Notes: generated by a model from the letters alone, not told the origin. DNA of 64,000 nt from Herbiconiux sp. L3-i23 (GCF_023734115.1 NZ_AP025737.1:372001-436000); one strand, 5' to 3'. Counted from the first letter of the stretch, positions 17,188 to 27,069 are shown. Numbers and translations: made by a program.

Positions 17188-18348
17188 GTGACGGAGTCGA
17201 CGCGACGGCGCGTGGATTGGATCGATGCCGGCCGCGGCGTCAGCATGGTGCTCGTCACCATCTATCACGTCATGTTCGTGGTCGGAGCGGTGCTCGGCGA
17301 CCATTCCGGCGTGTGGCCCGTCATCGACGAGGCGCTGGCGCCGCTGCGCATGCCCTTGTTCTTCTTCATCTCGGGCATGCTGGCGGAGCGGGCGGTGCGA
17401 CGGCCGCTGCGCCTGACGCGGCGCCGGACCATCGGCCTCGCCTATCTCTATGTGCTGTGGTCGGTCATCCAGCTCCTGCACCTGTTGTATTCGGTTCGAG
17501 GACGCGGCGACCCATTCCCCGAGTCGTACGACATCGTCGCGAGTTTCCTCTTCCCCACCGGGCTGTGGTTCTTCTGGGCGCTCGGCCTGTACTTCCTGCT
17601 GAGCCACTTCTTGATCAGATGGATGGGACGTTGGTCGCGCTGGGGCGTGATCCCCCTTCTCGGCGTCGCGATGCTCGCGCCGATCGTCGAAGATCTCACT
17701 CGCGGGTCCGTCAGCACGCTCTTCGGCTCGGTGTTTTTCGGGGCGGTCTGCGCCAATTTCGTCTGGTTCTACGCGGCGCTGCACTTGCGTGCCGCCGTGG
17801 TCCGTCTCGTCGAGGGGGCCTCGTGGGCGTGGACGATCCTGGCGGTGTCGACGTTCCTGCTCCTGACGCTCCTTGCGAGCGCGGCAGGGGTCACGTCGGA
17901 GATCAGGTGGCTGCTGTCCGTGTCCGCGCTGCTCGCCGCATTCCTCGTTCTCGGCAGAGGTCGTTACCAGGGCCGCGTCGCGCAATCCTTGGTGGCGGTC
18001 GGCCGGCGAACACTGCCCATCTACGCACTCCAGTGGGTCGCTCTGCATCTTCTCGCGAAGGCCATCGTCGAAACGCCATGGCTTTCGTCGCTCGGACCCG
18101 CGGATCTCGTTTCCACCGTCGCCACGCCGGCTTTCGCCCTTGTCATCGTGGCCGTCACGTGGTGGGTCGGGGGAGCGCTGCTGAGTTCGCCACTCCGATG
18201 GTTGTTCGTCGCCCCGACGTGGATGGTCGGGTCGACACCGTCCGATCGCTCGAGTGGCATCGAATCCCCTACGAAGGAACCGGGGCGACGGCGAGGCTGG
18301 GGTGACAGGGCGCGCGCCGTACGTCGCAATCGCCGGAAGCGGCTTTAG
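17188..18348 (+). CDS. Acyltransferase 3 family membrane protein
   Basis: 386 aa, GTG start 7 bp after purK. Polytopic: about ten hydrophobic segments, starting with the family motif [21 protein letters not shown], whose final His is the conserved catalytic-region residue. Then come the [11 protein letters not shown] and [11 protein letters not shown] motifs. Acyltransferase 3 proteins O-acetylate or O-succinylate exopolysaccharides, peptidoglycan or glycolipids at the membrane. Located between purK and purE, it is probably co-transcribed but functionally unrelated. The coding sequence is a little less GC-biased than purK or purE. Substrate unknown. Confidence 0.85.
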   Translation: MTESTRRRVDWIDAGRGVSMVLVTIYHVMFVVGAVLGDHSGVWPVIDEALAPLRMPLFFFISGMLAERAVRRPLRLTRRRTIGLAYLYVLWSVIQLLHLLYSVRGRGDPFPESYDIVASFLFPTGLWFFWALGLYFLLSHFLIRWMGRWSRWGVIPLLGVAMLAPIVEDLTRGSVSTLFGSVFFGAVCANFVWFYAALHLRAAVVRLVEGASWAWTILAVSTFLLLTLLASAAGVTSEIRWLLSVSALLAAFLVLGRGRYQGRVAQSLVAVGRRTLPIYALQWVALHLLAKAIVETPWLSSLGPADLVSTVATPAFALVIVAVTWWVGGALLSSPLRWLFVAPTWMVGSTPSDRSSGIESPTKEPGRRRGWGDRARAVRRNRRKRL

Positions 18349-18349
18349 C

Positions 18350-18958
18350 ATGGCCGTCATGTCCGACGAGAGTGCGGTCGCGATCTCGCGCGCCGAAGAA
18401 GCCCGAGATGCCGCCGAGCTGCCCGCCCCCGCGAGGTCCAGCGACGCCAAGTCGGTGCTGGTCGGCGTCGTCATGGGCTCCGACTCCGACTGGTCGGTGA
18501 TGCGCGACGCCGCTCAGGTGCTGACCGAGTTCGGCGTTCCCCACGAGATCGAGGTCGTGAGCGCGCACCGCACGCCCGACAAGATGATCGACTACGGCCG
18601 GAACGCCGAGCGCCGCGGCCTCCGGGTGATCATCGCCGGCGCCGGCGGTGCTGCACACCTCCCCGGCATGCTGGCCGCGGTCACGACCCTTCCCGTCGTG
18701 GGAGTGCCCGTTCCGCTGTCGCGCCTCGATGGGCTCGACTCGCTCCTCTCGATCGTGCAGATGCCGGGCGGCGTCCCCGTTGCGACCGTCTCGATCGGCG
18801 GCGCGAAGAACGCGGGCCTCCTCGCGGTCAAGATCCTCGCCACGGCGGATTCCGGCCTCACCGGCAAGCTGGAGGCGTACATGCAGACCCTCGCGACCCA
18901 GGTCGAGCAGAAGAATGCGGCTCTGAAGGCCGGGCTCGGCGCCGCCGAGGCGCCGTGA
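18350..18958 (+). CDS. purE: N5-CAIR mutase
   Basis: 202 aa from ATG 18350 (one base after the acyltransferase stop); ATG 18359 is equally possible. Rearranges N5-CAIR to CAIR. Motifs: [29 protein letters not shown] and [15 protein letters not shown]. The first 35-40 residues are a poorly conserved extension. The LCP gene starts inside its stop codon (GTGA). Confidence 0.94.
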   Translation: MAVMSDESAVAISRAEEARDAAELPAPARSSDAKSVLVGVVMGSDSDWSVMRDAAQVLTEFGVPHEIEVVSAHRTPDKMIDYGRNAERRGLRVIIAGAGGAAHLPGMLAAVTTLPVVGVPVPLSRLDGLDSLLSIVQMPGGVPVATVSIGGAKNAGLLAVKILATADSGLTGKLEAYMQTLATQVEQKNAALKAGLGAAEAP

Positions 18959-20355
18959 GTAGGGCGATGACTCCGACCCGCTCGGCGGGTACGGATGCAG
19001 GGCTCGGCGCCGGCAGCACCCTGCGCACCCCGAGTCCCATGACCCAACGGGTGATGACGCGTCGCGGCTGGTTCCTCGTCGTGCTGAACCTGCTGGTGCC
19101 CGGTGCCGCTCAGACGCTCGCGGGCAACCGGCGGCTCGGCCGGTTCGCGCTCGGCACCACCCTGGCGCTCTGGGCGCTGGTGGTGCTCACCGTGGCCGTC
19201 TACTTCCTGTGGCCGAGCGTGATCTTCACCGCCGCCACCAACCCGATCGTGCTCTGGGTCGTGCAGATCCTGCTCGTCGGCTACGCGGTGGTGTGGATCG
19301 TCGTCACCCTCGACACGCTGCGACTCGTGCGCTTCGTCCGCGTCCGGCCCCCGATGCGTCCCGCGATCGCCGTGTTCTCCATCGCCGCGCTCGTGCTGCT
19401 CACCGGCACCGCCGCCTACGGCACGATGATCGCCGGAGTGACTCGGGACACCATCTCGAACGTCTTCCAGGCCGCGCCGCCGGAGCCGCCGATCAACGGC
19501 CGGTACAACATCCTGCTGCTCGGCGGCGACGCCGGCCCCGACCGCGAAGGCCTCCGCCCCGACAGCATCTCGGTCGTGAGCATCGAGGACGCGACCGGCA
19601 AGGTGAGCATGTTCGGGCTTCCGCGCGACCTCACGAACATCCCGTTCTCTCCCGAGTCGCCGATGCTCGCGAACTACCCCGACGGTTACGGCTACGACGA
19701 CTACTGCGACGTCGACGTCTGCATGCTGAACTCCATCTACACCGAGGTCACGCTGAAGAGCCCCGACCTCTACCCGAACGCCCTCGCCGAGGGCAGTGAG
19801 CCCGGCATCGAGGCGATGCGCGACGCCGTCGAAGGCGCGCTCGGCATCCAGATCCAGTACTACGTGCTCATCGACATGTACGGCTTCGAGCAGTTGATCA
19901 ACGCGCTCGGCGGCATCACCATCGACGTCAAGGAGCGCATTCCGATCGGCGGTAGCGAGGACCTCTCCGACGTCGAGACGTGGATCGAGCCCGGCGTGCA
20001 GCACCTCGACGGCAACTGGGCGCTATGGTACGCACGGTCGCGTCACGGCAGCGATACCGGCGACTACGCGCGTATGCAGCGTCAGCGCGAGGTGCAGCAG
20101 GCGATGATCCAGCAGATGGATCCCGCCAACGTGCTCGCCCGGTTCCAGGACGTGGCCGCCGCCGGCGCGGACGTGGTGAAGACGGACGTCCCGCAGGGCA
20201 CGCTCGGCCACTTCGTCGAGCTCGCCCTGAAGGCGAAGGGGCAGCCGATCACGGACCTCGAGTTCGTGCCGCCCACCATCGATCCCGAGGCGCCCGACTA
20301 CGCCCTCATCCAGCAGATGACGGCGCAGGCGATGGCGCTCACTCCCGAGGAGTGA
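18955..20355 (+). CDS. LytR-CpsA-Psr (LCP) family ligase
   Basis: 466 aa, GTG start overlapping the purE stop. About three to four hydrophobic segments (residues about 40-150) precede an extracellular LCP domain. The domain begins [19 protein letters not shown] and has [15 protein letters not shown] and the catalytic Arg region MFGLPRDL. A later [19 protein letters not shown] is the usual second Arg-rich motif. LCP enzymes transfer undecaprenyl-diphosphate-linked glycans to peptidoglycan. The position before the glycan clusters fits a role in attaching their products, but which polymer is used cannot be told. Confidence 0.9.
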   Translation: MSRAMTPTRSAGTDAGLGAGSTLRTPSPMTQRVMTRRGWFLVVLNLLVPGAAQTLAGNRRLGRFALGTTLALWALVVLTVAVYFLWPSVIFTAATNPIVLWVVQILLVGYAVVWIVVTLDTLRLVRFVRVRPPMRPAIAVFSIAALVLLTGTAAYGTMIAGVTRDTISNVFQAAPPEPPINGRYNILLLGGDAGPDREGLRPDSISVVSIEDATGKVSMFGLPRDLTNIPFSPESPMLANYPDGYGYDDYCDVDVCMLNSIYTEVTLKSPDLYPNALAEGSEPGIEAMRDAVEGALGIQIQYYVLIDMYGFEQLINALGGITIDVKERIPIGGSEDLSDVETWIEPGVQHLDGNWALWYARSRHGSDTGDYARMQRQREVQQAMIQQMDPANVLARFQDVAAAGADVVKTDVPQGTLGHFVELALKAKGQPITDLEFVPPTIDPEAPDYALIQQMTAQAMALTPEE

Positions 20356-20432
20356 GGCGGCGCTCAGGGGAAGCGAACCACGCGGTTAGCATTGTTGGAG
20401 TCGACCGGTTGGTTCGAGGTGAGGAGGACTTC

Positions 20433-20549
20433 GTGCAGCGGCATCCACCATCCTCCTCCTGGGAGTCGACTGCTCGGCACCTGGTCCGGGCGTTAGAGGC
20501 GCGGCCGTCAGGTCCCGATGCCGCTTGGGTGCGGAGTGGTTCACGTTGA
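20433..20549 (+). CDS. Possible 38-aa leader peptide coupled to the GT9 gene
   Basis: GTG 20433 is preceded by AGGAGG (20422-20427) at ideal spacing, one of the strongest ribosome sites in the window. The frame runs 38 codons to TGA at 20547-20549, which overlaps the TTG start of the GT9 gene (TTGA). It contains one rare TTA codon (codon 21). The peptide is rich in P, S and R, has no membrane segment and resembles nothing I know. A TAGCAT box about 45 bp upstream could be a -10. It could be a coupling or attenuation leader, or the true start region of a frameshifted protein. Confidence 0.4.
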   Translation: MQRHPPSSSWESTARHLVRALEARPSGPDAAWVRSGSR

Positions 20550-21589
20550 AGAACGGCTCATCCGGTGATCGGCTGAAGGAGATCGACAGGAGAGCGACGG
20601 CGCTGATCGCCCCTGCCGTCCGCGCTACCCGCAGTCTGCGGTGGTCGCCTCGACCGCGGAACCGGCTGATCGTCCGGCCGGGCGGTATGGGGGACTTGAT
20701 CCTGTTGCAGCTCGCGTACGAACGTCTAGGGCTGAATCCTGCTGACGCGACGTGGCTGATCGAGAAACGTGCCGCGGTGTGGGCCAAACACGGTGGGCTC
20801 GACGCCGTCTACTACGACCAGAACACCGTCGGCACCCTGCTGAAGGCGACCGGTCGATATCGGACGGTCATCAACTCGGAGCAGCGGTTCGGTCTCGCCG
20901 CCGTGGCATCCGACTGGGCAGTGCGTCGGCGCGGACAACTGGTTGGATTCGACACCAATCGCGGACGCGCCTCATTCACGTCTCGGGTCGGCTACGACTG
21001 GAAGGACGCACACGAACTGCTCGAATTCGCCCGACTGATCTCAGCAGCGGAGGGTGTGCCGGTGCCATCGGACCTGCTCGCAGTGCCGCGCCGACTCGCG
21101 TCCAACGGCCGCTCGGTGGTCGCGCTGGGTGGCACGCACAGCGAGTCGCGCAATCTAAGCGCAGAGGCATGGCTTGGCTGGGTAAGGTCGGTGGCAGGCG
21201 ATGAGCCTCTCGACCTCGTGTTCGGCCCGGCCGAGGAGCGGCTTGGTCTCTCTCTTTTGCAGCTCGCGGCAGGGCAGCTAACACCTCGACCCGGCAGCTT
21301 CCGCGACGTGGTGCAGACGATCGGTGAGGCTGAGCGTCTCATCACGATCGACGGGGGCCTCGTTCACGTGGCGACTTACTACGGTGTCCCCGCCGACGTC
21401 CTGTTCACTGCCGGCCGCGACAAGAAGTGGGCACCGCTCGGCGCGGGTTCGCGGATGCATTTCCGTGCGGACTTGCCCTGTCGCCCTTGCACCGTGTTCG
21501 GTCAGGTGCCCATGTGCCCGATCGCGTTCGAGTGCTCGAAGCACCTCGATACCCGGCTGTCCGTGTTCGATGTCGACGTCGTCGGCTGA
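20546..21589 (+). CDS. Glycosyltransferase family 9 (heptosyltransferase-like)
   Basis: About 347 aa with TTG start 20546, chosen because GGAG stands 9 nt upstream and TTGA couples it to the preceding small frame; TTG 20525 is an alternative. The first Rossmann motif LIVRPGGMGDLILLQLAYER is the GDxxL signature of ADP-heptose:LPS heptosyltransferases. The C-terminal TIDGGLVHVATYYGVP matches their nucleotide-binding D-G-G-x-x-H loop. A Cys-rich tail (LPCRPCTVFGQVPMCPI) is usual in GT9. In this genome the heptose precursors could be supplied by GmhA, GmhB and HldE at 39.1-41.8 kb. Convergent with the flippase gene. Confidence 0.8.
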   Translation: MKNGSSGDRLKEIDRRATALIAPAVRATRSLRWSPRPRNRLIVRPGGMGDLILLQLAYERLGLNPADATWLIEKRAAVWAKHGGLDAVYYDQNTVGTLLKATGRYRTVINSEQRFGLAAVASDWAVRRRGQLVGFDTNRGRASFTSRVGYDWKDAHELLEFARLISAAEGVPVPSDLLAVPRRLASNGRSVVALGGTHSESRNLSAEAWLGWVRSVAGDEPLDLVFGPAEERLGLSLLQLAAGQLTPRPGSFRDVVQTIGEAERLITIDGGLVHVATYYGVPADVLFTAGRDKKWAPLGAGSRMHFRADLPCRPCTVFGQVPMCPIAFECSKHLDTRLSVFDVDVVG

Positions 21590-21593
21590 CCTG

Positions 21594-22853
21594 TCAGGAC
21601 CGCTCAGGTCGTGTCAGCATGATGAGACCGATTGTGAGGAACATCAGGCCGCCGGCCGCGATCGGCAGCACCGAGCGCAACGTCAGGTCTTGGAGCGCGA
21701 GCGCACAGCCGACCGCTACAGCGAGTGAAGCAAACCAGGAGACTGACACCGACCGGTGACGGCCTGCAGCCAGGAGTGCGTCCGATGTCACCATGGCGGT
21801 CAGCAGGATTGCGAAGGCGCCTGCGACGAGTGCGACGGTGCTCGATGGCACGACGTATCGAGTGCCGAAGAAGACCTCGATCAACAATGCGCCGCCGATG
21901 AGCAGCGCGGCGCTCCAGAACATCGCAAGGAGTGCTGCCGCGGCGACTGTCCAGCGAGCAGCTACCACGTAGGCCCTGTGTCCGCGAGCCTGTCCGAGCG
22001 CGATCAGCCTCGGCAGCAGCGCCCCCTGCACGGACTGATACCCGAAGATGGGTACTCGCGCGAGCGAGACGAGCACGAGGAGGAGCCCCGGCGTTGCGCC
22101 GGCGCCGCCTTCGAAGACGAACGCAGCAATCGGTGCGAAGTTGAGCAGTACCTGCAGGACGATCGACGACGCGACCCGGTGGCGCACACTCGTCCCAAAC
22201 CCCTGCGCTGTGTCCTGGCTTCCGTCGGTCGAGTGTTCGGAGCCGGCAGGAGCGCGCCGAGCGCGAGTCAGTAGCGCCAGTCCGCACGCCGCCGAGAGAA
22301 CGGCCGCGACGGGGATAACCGCGACGAAGGCCACCAGCTCACCGCCGCCCATGACGGCGAAGACGGCCGACAACGCGATTCGGAGCACGGCTTCGATCGC
22401 AGTCACGGCCGCATACTCCGAAACCCGCAGCTGTGCGGCAAGTTCACCCTTAACCACGTACTGCAGGGCGTACGCGGCCGACGTCGCCGCCAGGGCCGAG
22501 CAGAGCACGACCGTGTTCGTACCGCGCGCTACCGCGATGGTAATGGCAAGGGCGAGAGCTGCGGAGACAACCGCCACCAGAACGACCGTGGGAAGCGCGG
22601 AGCGGACAGGAACGGCACGTGCGCCGGCGATCGCACCTCGTCGAGCAATCTCTTGCTCGATCGGCAGGAACAGGCCGAGGCCGATCAGTACGACGAGGGA
22701 CCAGAACCAGGAGAAATCCGAGTAATCGGCTTCCGTCAACGATCGCCCGGCGAGGATGACGACGACGTAGGTTCCGACACCGCCGAGGATGCCGGCAGCG
22801 ACCAGGTAGACGAAGGGACCTGCGACAGCACTTGGGAACTTCGCTGCGGTGAT
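21594..22853 (-). CDS. Oligosaccharide flippase (MOP/Wzx-like), probable ATC start
   Basis: About 419 aa, twelve or so hydrophobic segments, beginning AAKFPSAVAGPFVYLVAAGI and with GRSLTEADYSDFSWFW and LGLFLPIEQEIARRGA. These are typical of polysaccharide-biosynthesis flippases, which move lipid-linked repeat units across the membrane. Start: the only canonical upstream start is TTG 22910, without a good ribosome site and giving an Arg/Cys-rich tail unlike the family. In contrast ATC at 22853-22851 has AGGAGG six bases before it and begins just ahead of the first membrane helix. I therefore place the start at the ATC. Stop is five bases from the GT9 stop (convergent). Substrate unknown. Confidence 0.8.
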   Translation of the reverse strand: MTAAKFPSAVAGPFVYLVAAGILGGVGTYVVVILAGRSLTEADYSDFSWFWSLVVLIGLGLFLPIEQEIARRGAIAGARAVPVRSALPTVVLVAVVSAALALAITIAVARGTNTVVLCSALAATSAAYALQYVVKGELAAQLRVSEYAAVTAIEAVLRIALSAVFAVMGGGELVAFVAVIPVAAVLSAACGLALLTRARRAPAGSEHSTDGSQDTAQGFGTSVRHRVASSIVLQVLLNFAPIAAFVFEGGAGATPGLLLVLVSLARVPIFGYQSVQGALLPRLIALGQARGHRAYVVAARWTVAAAALLAMFWSAALLIGGALLIEVFFGTRYVVPSSTVALVAGAFAILLTAMVTSDALLAAGRHRSVSVSWFASLAVAVGCALALQDLTLRSVLPIAAGGLMFLTIGLIMLTRPERS

Positions 22854-22865
22854 GAGCGGCCTCCT
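22851..22865 (-). promoter_or_regulatory. Shine-Dalgarno AGGAGG with ATC start (flippase)
   Basis: On the minus strand AGGAGG (22865-22860), six bases CCGCTC, then ATC ACC GCA (ATC at 22853-22851). The spacing is ideal and no ATG, GTG or TTG occupies the start position. Confidence 0.55.
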
Positions 22866-22945
22866 ACCGACCGGACAGAAGACCAAGGCGCCCCTGCACC
22901 TCGGCCTCAAGTCACCCTACTGACTCGCAGGGCAGCTCTCGTCGC

Positions 22946-25900
22946 TCACAGAGCGGCGCGTTCCCTCTCCCGAGCGACCAACTGGGGGAGAGGTCCGAAC
23001 GGGGAGCTGATGCCATCCACCACCACGGGAGAGGTCGAGACGTCGTATCCGACAGTCTGGACACCGTAGTCGAAGAGGACCAGACGTCCCCATACGGTTC
23101 CCACTTGCGGCATCGAGGAGACGGGAGTGCTGACCGACGCGAGACGCGACGGCCCGACCAGTGTTCCACCTCGGGACTCGACCCAGATGTTGTCCGGGCT
23201 GCCGTTGCCCCACGTCGTGGCATACCGCGGGGGTTCGATGATCCCGTTCGAAATCGCGAGAGGGTTCGCGCAGGGGAGGAGGAAGCTCGACTGCCACGCG
23301 ACGAGAGAAGGCGAGTCGCCGACGACGTCCCGCATGGTTTCGGCGTCGACCAGGCGGGGGGCGCTGAACCCGAACCAGCTTCCCGGGGTGGCGGCCGCGT
23401 CCACGCCGATGAGACGCAGCACCTTTCCCTTGCCAAGGTCCTCGGGACCAAGATCGGTGAGAACCGAGCGCCATCCCGGACGGTCCGCTGTGTCGGTGAT
23501 CCACGACTCTCGCTGGATCTCGACCTCGTTGTCGACGATCTGCCCGACCTGAGCGATGATTCCGTTCCCGGAAGTTGGGGCGGCCGAGCCGGCCACCAAC
23601 GCTGTGATCCTCTGCTCGTCGGTGATCTTGGGCGGCAAGGCGTACCACGCGGTCGCCGATGCACCGGCGGACGAGACGTCGCTGCTCGTCTCCCAAACCG
23701 AGCCCGCCCCGGGCGGTACCGGATCGGCTTCTCCGTCGAGGGGCGACGCGAAGGCTCCGTTGTCGAACAGGTCGATCGCCGGTCGCTGAGCGATAGGGAC
23801 CAAGCCGTCGGCATCCCGAGCGACAGTCACAGATTCCTCTTCGAGCGAAGCTCCTCGAACCGTGTCCCAGACCTCGATCGAGCGCTCAGGAATGCATGCG
23901 GCTCCTGACGGGTCTTCCAGGTTGGCGGCGCCGACGGAGTAGCTGCCGATCCCGCGCACGGCGGCGTTGCCGAAGGTCCCGTACAGGTAGCCGGTGGAGA
24001 GCACCCCGAAGAGCGCGACCACAGCGGTGGTGCTGTACAGAGCGGAGACGGACTTCCAGCGGCCCCGGCCGAGGACGAGTCGAGACCCGACGAAGGCTGC
24101 GATAAGGACCACGGCCCAGATGGCTTGAGAGGCTAACGGCGTGGAGCCGATCCTCGGCGGCTCGCCGCTGGCGTACATGAACTGGTTCCACGAATACGCC
24201 CACGTGTTGGGGCCTCGGAGCGAAACGATGATCGCAGGGACGAAGCTCGTGGCAACGATGATCGGAAGCCAAGCCGGGGGACGCTTGCCCTCCATGATCT
24301 GGCGGGCGACATGGGGACCGACGAACAGGACCGAGGCGATGAGCAATGGGCCGAAAGCCGCCAGGGCTCCGAAGTGATGAGTCCATTTGCTCGTCGTCAC
24401 CCACAGGATTATCAGACCGACGGCGAAGGACCACCCGGCGAGCGCGAGGGGCGAAAGGACGCGGGCCGGCTGCTTCCGGGATCGCGACGCGACCCAGAGG
24501 ACCACGAACCAGATGAGACACACGAGCGCGATGAGTACGACGGCGCGTTTGGCGTACGAGCCCATGGGGTCATTGGCAAGCAGGAAGGAATATCGGGTCC
24601 ACTCGTCCCTCCACCCAAGTGGTTGCTCGACCAGGGAGAAGTACGAGCTGTTGAGCCGCATGTCTCGAATGCTCGCGTCGGCGAAAGCGGCGAACAGGGC
24701 GACCGTCCCGACCGACATCACAGCGGTGGTGCGCAGCAGCGCGCGCCGCAGCGAGGTTCCGTTGCGACGCGCGATACTCCACAAGGCGGGGAGCCCGAGC
24801 AGAAGTGGAGCGAACGCCACTCCGCCCGTCGTGTGCGCAGCGAAACCAAGGGCGGCCGCCAGAGCACCCATCGCCGCGGGAAAGAGCGTCCGCGTCTCGA
24901 TCGCTCGATTGATCAAAGTCAATGCGGCGATCGACGCCAGGGCCCCGATCGCTTCAGGCCGGCTCCCAATGGAGTACGCGCTCCACCACGCGATGAAGAA
25001 CACCCCGAGGAGCAAGCGGGCGGCGAGTGTAAAGCGACGGGAGCGCTGCGGAAGCAGTCGATCGAGGAACGCCCTGCAGAGGAACCAGGCGGCCACCGCC
25101 GCGGCGAATGACGGGATGCGCAGCCACACAGGCGAATGGCCACCGACTTCCTGCCAAGCCCAGAGCGCCTGCCAGAACCACGTGAAAGGCGTGAAGGGGT
25201 GATTGAAGACCTGATAGTAGTTCCCGACGAAACCGGCATTCCCGAAATTCCACGCCATGTGGGCGTAATAGCCGTCGTCGTCTGTCATCGGTCCGATGAA
25301 TATCCATAACAGCAGCGCACCCACGACGACGGCATCAACCCCGGAGGGACGGAAGCGAGCGGCGTTGCGCGGCCGGGTCGCCGACGACGTTCGGTCGTCC
25401 CGCCACAGTCCGATCAGTGCGACGATGAGAGCCACCCACATCACGACCATGAGCGCGATCTTGAGCGGGGTGGGCGAGGTGTCGGAGTCGTTCACGACCA
25501 GCAGCGAGGCCGACAGGGAATCCGCTCCCACCTCGCTAGCAGCGGTGATGAGCGCGTCCACCTGCGGAGGCAGGACGTCCGGCCAGGAGAGCACCTTCTC
25601 TCCATCTGCGTACATCGTCATCCCGTCGACATCGGAATGCAGTTGCCATTCCTCGACGCCGTCGGTGCTGAGCGTCTCGCGCGATCCGCCGGAAGCCAGC
25701 GATAACGAGTCGGGACCGCTTTCGACCGTCAAGCCCAGGAGCGCCGCCTCGTCGTGATCGGGCCGCATCGTCGAGAACAGGACACCCCCCTGGGCCGCAT
25801 CGACTGCCGCGTCATCGAAGGTGAGATCGAGGGAGTGCGGGTTCTGGTTCGCGAGGAGCAGAGCGGTGGATCGGGTCGACTCCGGATCCGATGGCCAATT

Positions 25901-26074
25901 CACTACCGTCTTCTGCATAGTGACGGGCGCGACCGCGAGAGCTGCGCCCGAGAGGATCGCGATCAGCGCCGAGATTCCGGCGGTCACCGCCCCCGGGCGA
26001 GCGATCGCGTCGCTCCACCATGCCGGGAGCCCCCGGCGTCGGGTCTGCGATTGCGCTGCTTTCGCTGTGGCCAC
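22946..26074 (-). CDS. Emb-like arabinosyltransferase (GT53, GT-C fold)
   Basis: 1042 aa. N-terminal membrane segment (about 27-52), extracytoplasmic jelly-roll-like domain (about 55-200) and some ten further membrane segments (205-680) are followed by a large C-terminal extracytoplasmic domain. This is the layout of mycobacterial EmbA/B/C. The catalytic-loop motif IGPMTDDDGYY (Asp 265-267) corresponds to the conserved Asp motif of Emb proteins, followed by NYYQVFNHPFTPFTWFWQ. Emb enzymes add arabinofuranose from decaprenyl-phospho-arabinose to a galactan. A DPPR synthase candidate is 80 bp away. Start GTG 26074 has no Shine-Dalgarno, but TACTCT 8 nt upstream could be a -10 for a leaderless mRNA. 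Family firm; sugar inferred. Confidence 0.85.
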   Translation of the reverse strand: MATAKAAQSQTRRRGLPAWWSDAIARPGAVTAGISALIAILSGAALAVAPVTMQKTVVNWPSDPESTRSTALLLANQNPHSLDLTFDDAAVDAAQGGVLFSTMRPDHDEAALLGLTVESGPDSLSLASGGSRETLSTDGVEEWQLHSDVDGMTMYADGEKVLSWPDVLPPQVDALITAASEVGADSLSASLLVVNDSDTSPTPLKIALMVVMWVALIVALIGLWRDDRTSSATRPRNAARFRPSGVDAVVVGALLLWIFIGPMTDDDGYYAHMAWNFGNAGFVGNYYQVFNHPFTPFTWFWQALWAWQEVGGHSPVWLRIPSFAAAVAAWFLCRAFLDRLLPQRSRRFTLAARLLLGVFFIAWWSAYSIGSRPEAIGALASIAALTLINRAIETRTLFPAAMGALAAALGFAAHTTGGVAFAPLLLGLPALWSIARRNGTSLRRALLRTTAVMSVGTVALFAAFADASIRDMRLNSSYFSLVEQPLGWRDEWTRYSFLLANDPMGSYAKRAVVLIALVCLIWFVVLWVASRSRKQPARVLSPLALAGWSFAVGLIILWVTTSKWTHHFGALAAFGPLLIASVLFVGPHVARQIMEGKRPPAWLPIIVATSFVPAIIVSLRGPNTWAYSWNQFMYASGEPPRIGSTPLASQAIWAVVLIAAFVGSRLVLGRGRWKSVSALYSTTAVVALFGVLSTGYLYGTFGNAAVRGIGSYSVGAANLEDPSGAACIPERSIEVWDTVRGASLEEESVTVARDADGLVPIAQRPAIDLFDNGAFASPLDGEADPVPPGAGSVWETSSDVSSAGASATAWYALPPKITDEQRITALVAGSAAPTSGNGIIAQVGQIVDNEVEIQRESWITDTADRPGWRSVLTDLGPEDLGKGKVLRLIGVDAAATPGSWFGFSAPRLVDAETMRDVVGDSPSLVAWQSSFLLPCANPLAISNGIIEPPRYATTWGNGSPDNIWVESRGGTLVGPSRLASVSTPVSSMPQVGTVWGRLVLFDYGVQTVGYDVSTSPVVVDGISSPFGPLPQLVARERERAAL

Positions 26075-26154
26075 GGATCACGAGAGTAGCCGAGAGCCGC
26101 CCTGTTCCAAGCGCCTCGTGCACCTCGCGGCTGTGCTACGCCACTAGTGCCGAC

Positions 26155-27069
26155 TCAGCTCGGAAGGTAGATGCCGACCGCGACGAGAACGAGCCAGGCA
26201 GCGGCGAAGGCTTGCAGCATCCGGTCGTGTATCGCGATGTCCTCCGGCGCCTCGGCATCACCACGATCGATGTGCTGCGTGTAGCGCAGCACAGCCAATA
26301 CGAACGGAGCCACCGAGATCGAGAGCCAGAGATCCACCGAGCCGGTCGCCGGATCGAACGCCCACAGGCTGTAACCCAGGACGAGGATTGTGGCGGCGGT
26401 GTGCCACATGAAGGCGAGGTAGGTTCGTGAGTAACCCTTGAGCGATCCGCGCACTTCGCCCTGTAGGTCGGGGTTCGCGAGGATCTCGGCATAGCGCTTA
26501 CCGGACACCATCAGCAGCGAGCCGAAGACTGCGACGAGCAGGAACCACTGACTGAGCTCGATGCCTGTCGCCGCGCCGCCCGCGATCATACGAAGCAGGA
26601 AGCCCGAGGACACGACGGCGATGTCGAGGATCGGCTGGTGTTTCAGCCAGAAGCAGTAGGCGATCTGAATGGTGTCGTACACGGCGACCACGACGAGTAG
26701 CTCCCACCCGCCCGCGAGGGCCAGACCGAGCCCGCCCAGAAGCAGTATGACCGCAGTCGCGATTGCGGCGGGGATGCGGACGATACCCGCGGCGATGGGG
26801 CGATTCCTCTTGCGCGGATGGGCGCGGTCCGCCTTCACGTCGAGCGTGTCGTTGATGAAGTAGACGGCCGACGCCGAAGCGCAGAACGCGAGAAAGGCGA
26901 GCAGCGAGTCGAGCAGGATCGATGCTTCGAGGAAGCGAGCAGAAGCTAGTGGAGCGGCGAATACGAGCACATTCTTCAGCCATTGCCGCGGTCGCGCCGT
27001 CCGGGCGATCCCGCCGATCGTGCTCGACACCCGGGGAACCTGGTCTGGGATCAGATCGGGATCGGTGAT
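26155..27069 (-). CDS. Decaprenyl-phosphate phosphoribosyltransferase (UbiA family), probable ATC start
   Basis: About 304 aa, about eight membrane helices. Matches Rv3806c-type enzymes: TARPRQWLKNVLVFAAPLAS, the Mg-binding FINDTLDVKADRAHP and RKRNRPIAAG, and a second Asp motif VYDTIQIAYCFWLKHQPILD. It makes decaprenyl-phosphoryl-phosphoribose, precursor of the arabinose donor DPA used by Emb enzymes. The start codon is unusual: GTG 27030 has no ribosome site. ATC at 27069-27067, 13 codons upstream and in frame, follows AAGGAG by seven bases. No dprE1/dprE2 epimerase genes are in the window. Confidence 0.87.
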   Translation of the reverse strand: MTDPDLIPDQVPRVSSTIGGIARTARPRQWLKNVLVFAAPLASARFLEASILLDSLLAFLAFCASASAVYFINDTLDVKADRAHPRKRNRPIAAGIVRIPAAIATAVILLLGGLGLALAGGWELLVVVAVYDTIQIAYCFWLKHQPILDIAVVSSGFLLRMIAGGAATGIELSQWFLLVAVFGSLLMVSGKRYAEILANPDLQGEVRGSLKGYSRTYLAFMWHTAATILVLGYSLWAFDPATGSVDLWLSISVAPFVLAVLRYTQHIDRGDAEAPEDIAIHDRMLQAFAAAWLVLVAVGIYLPS

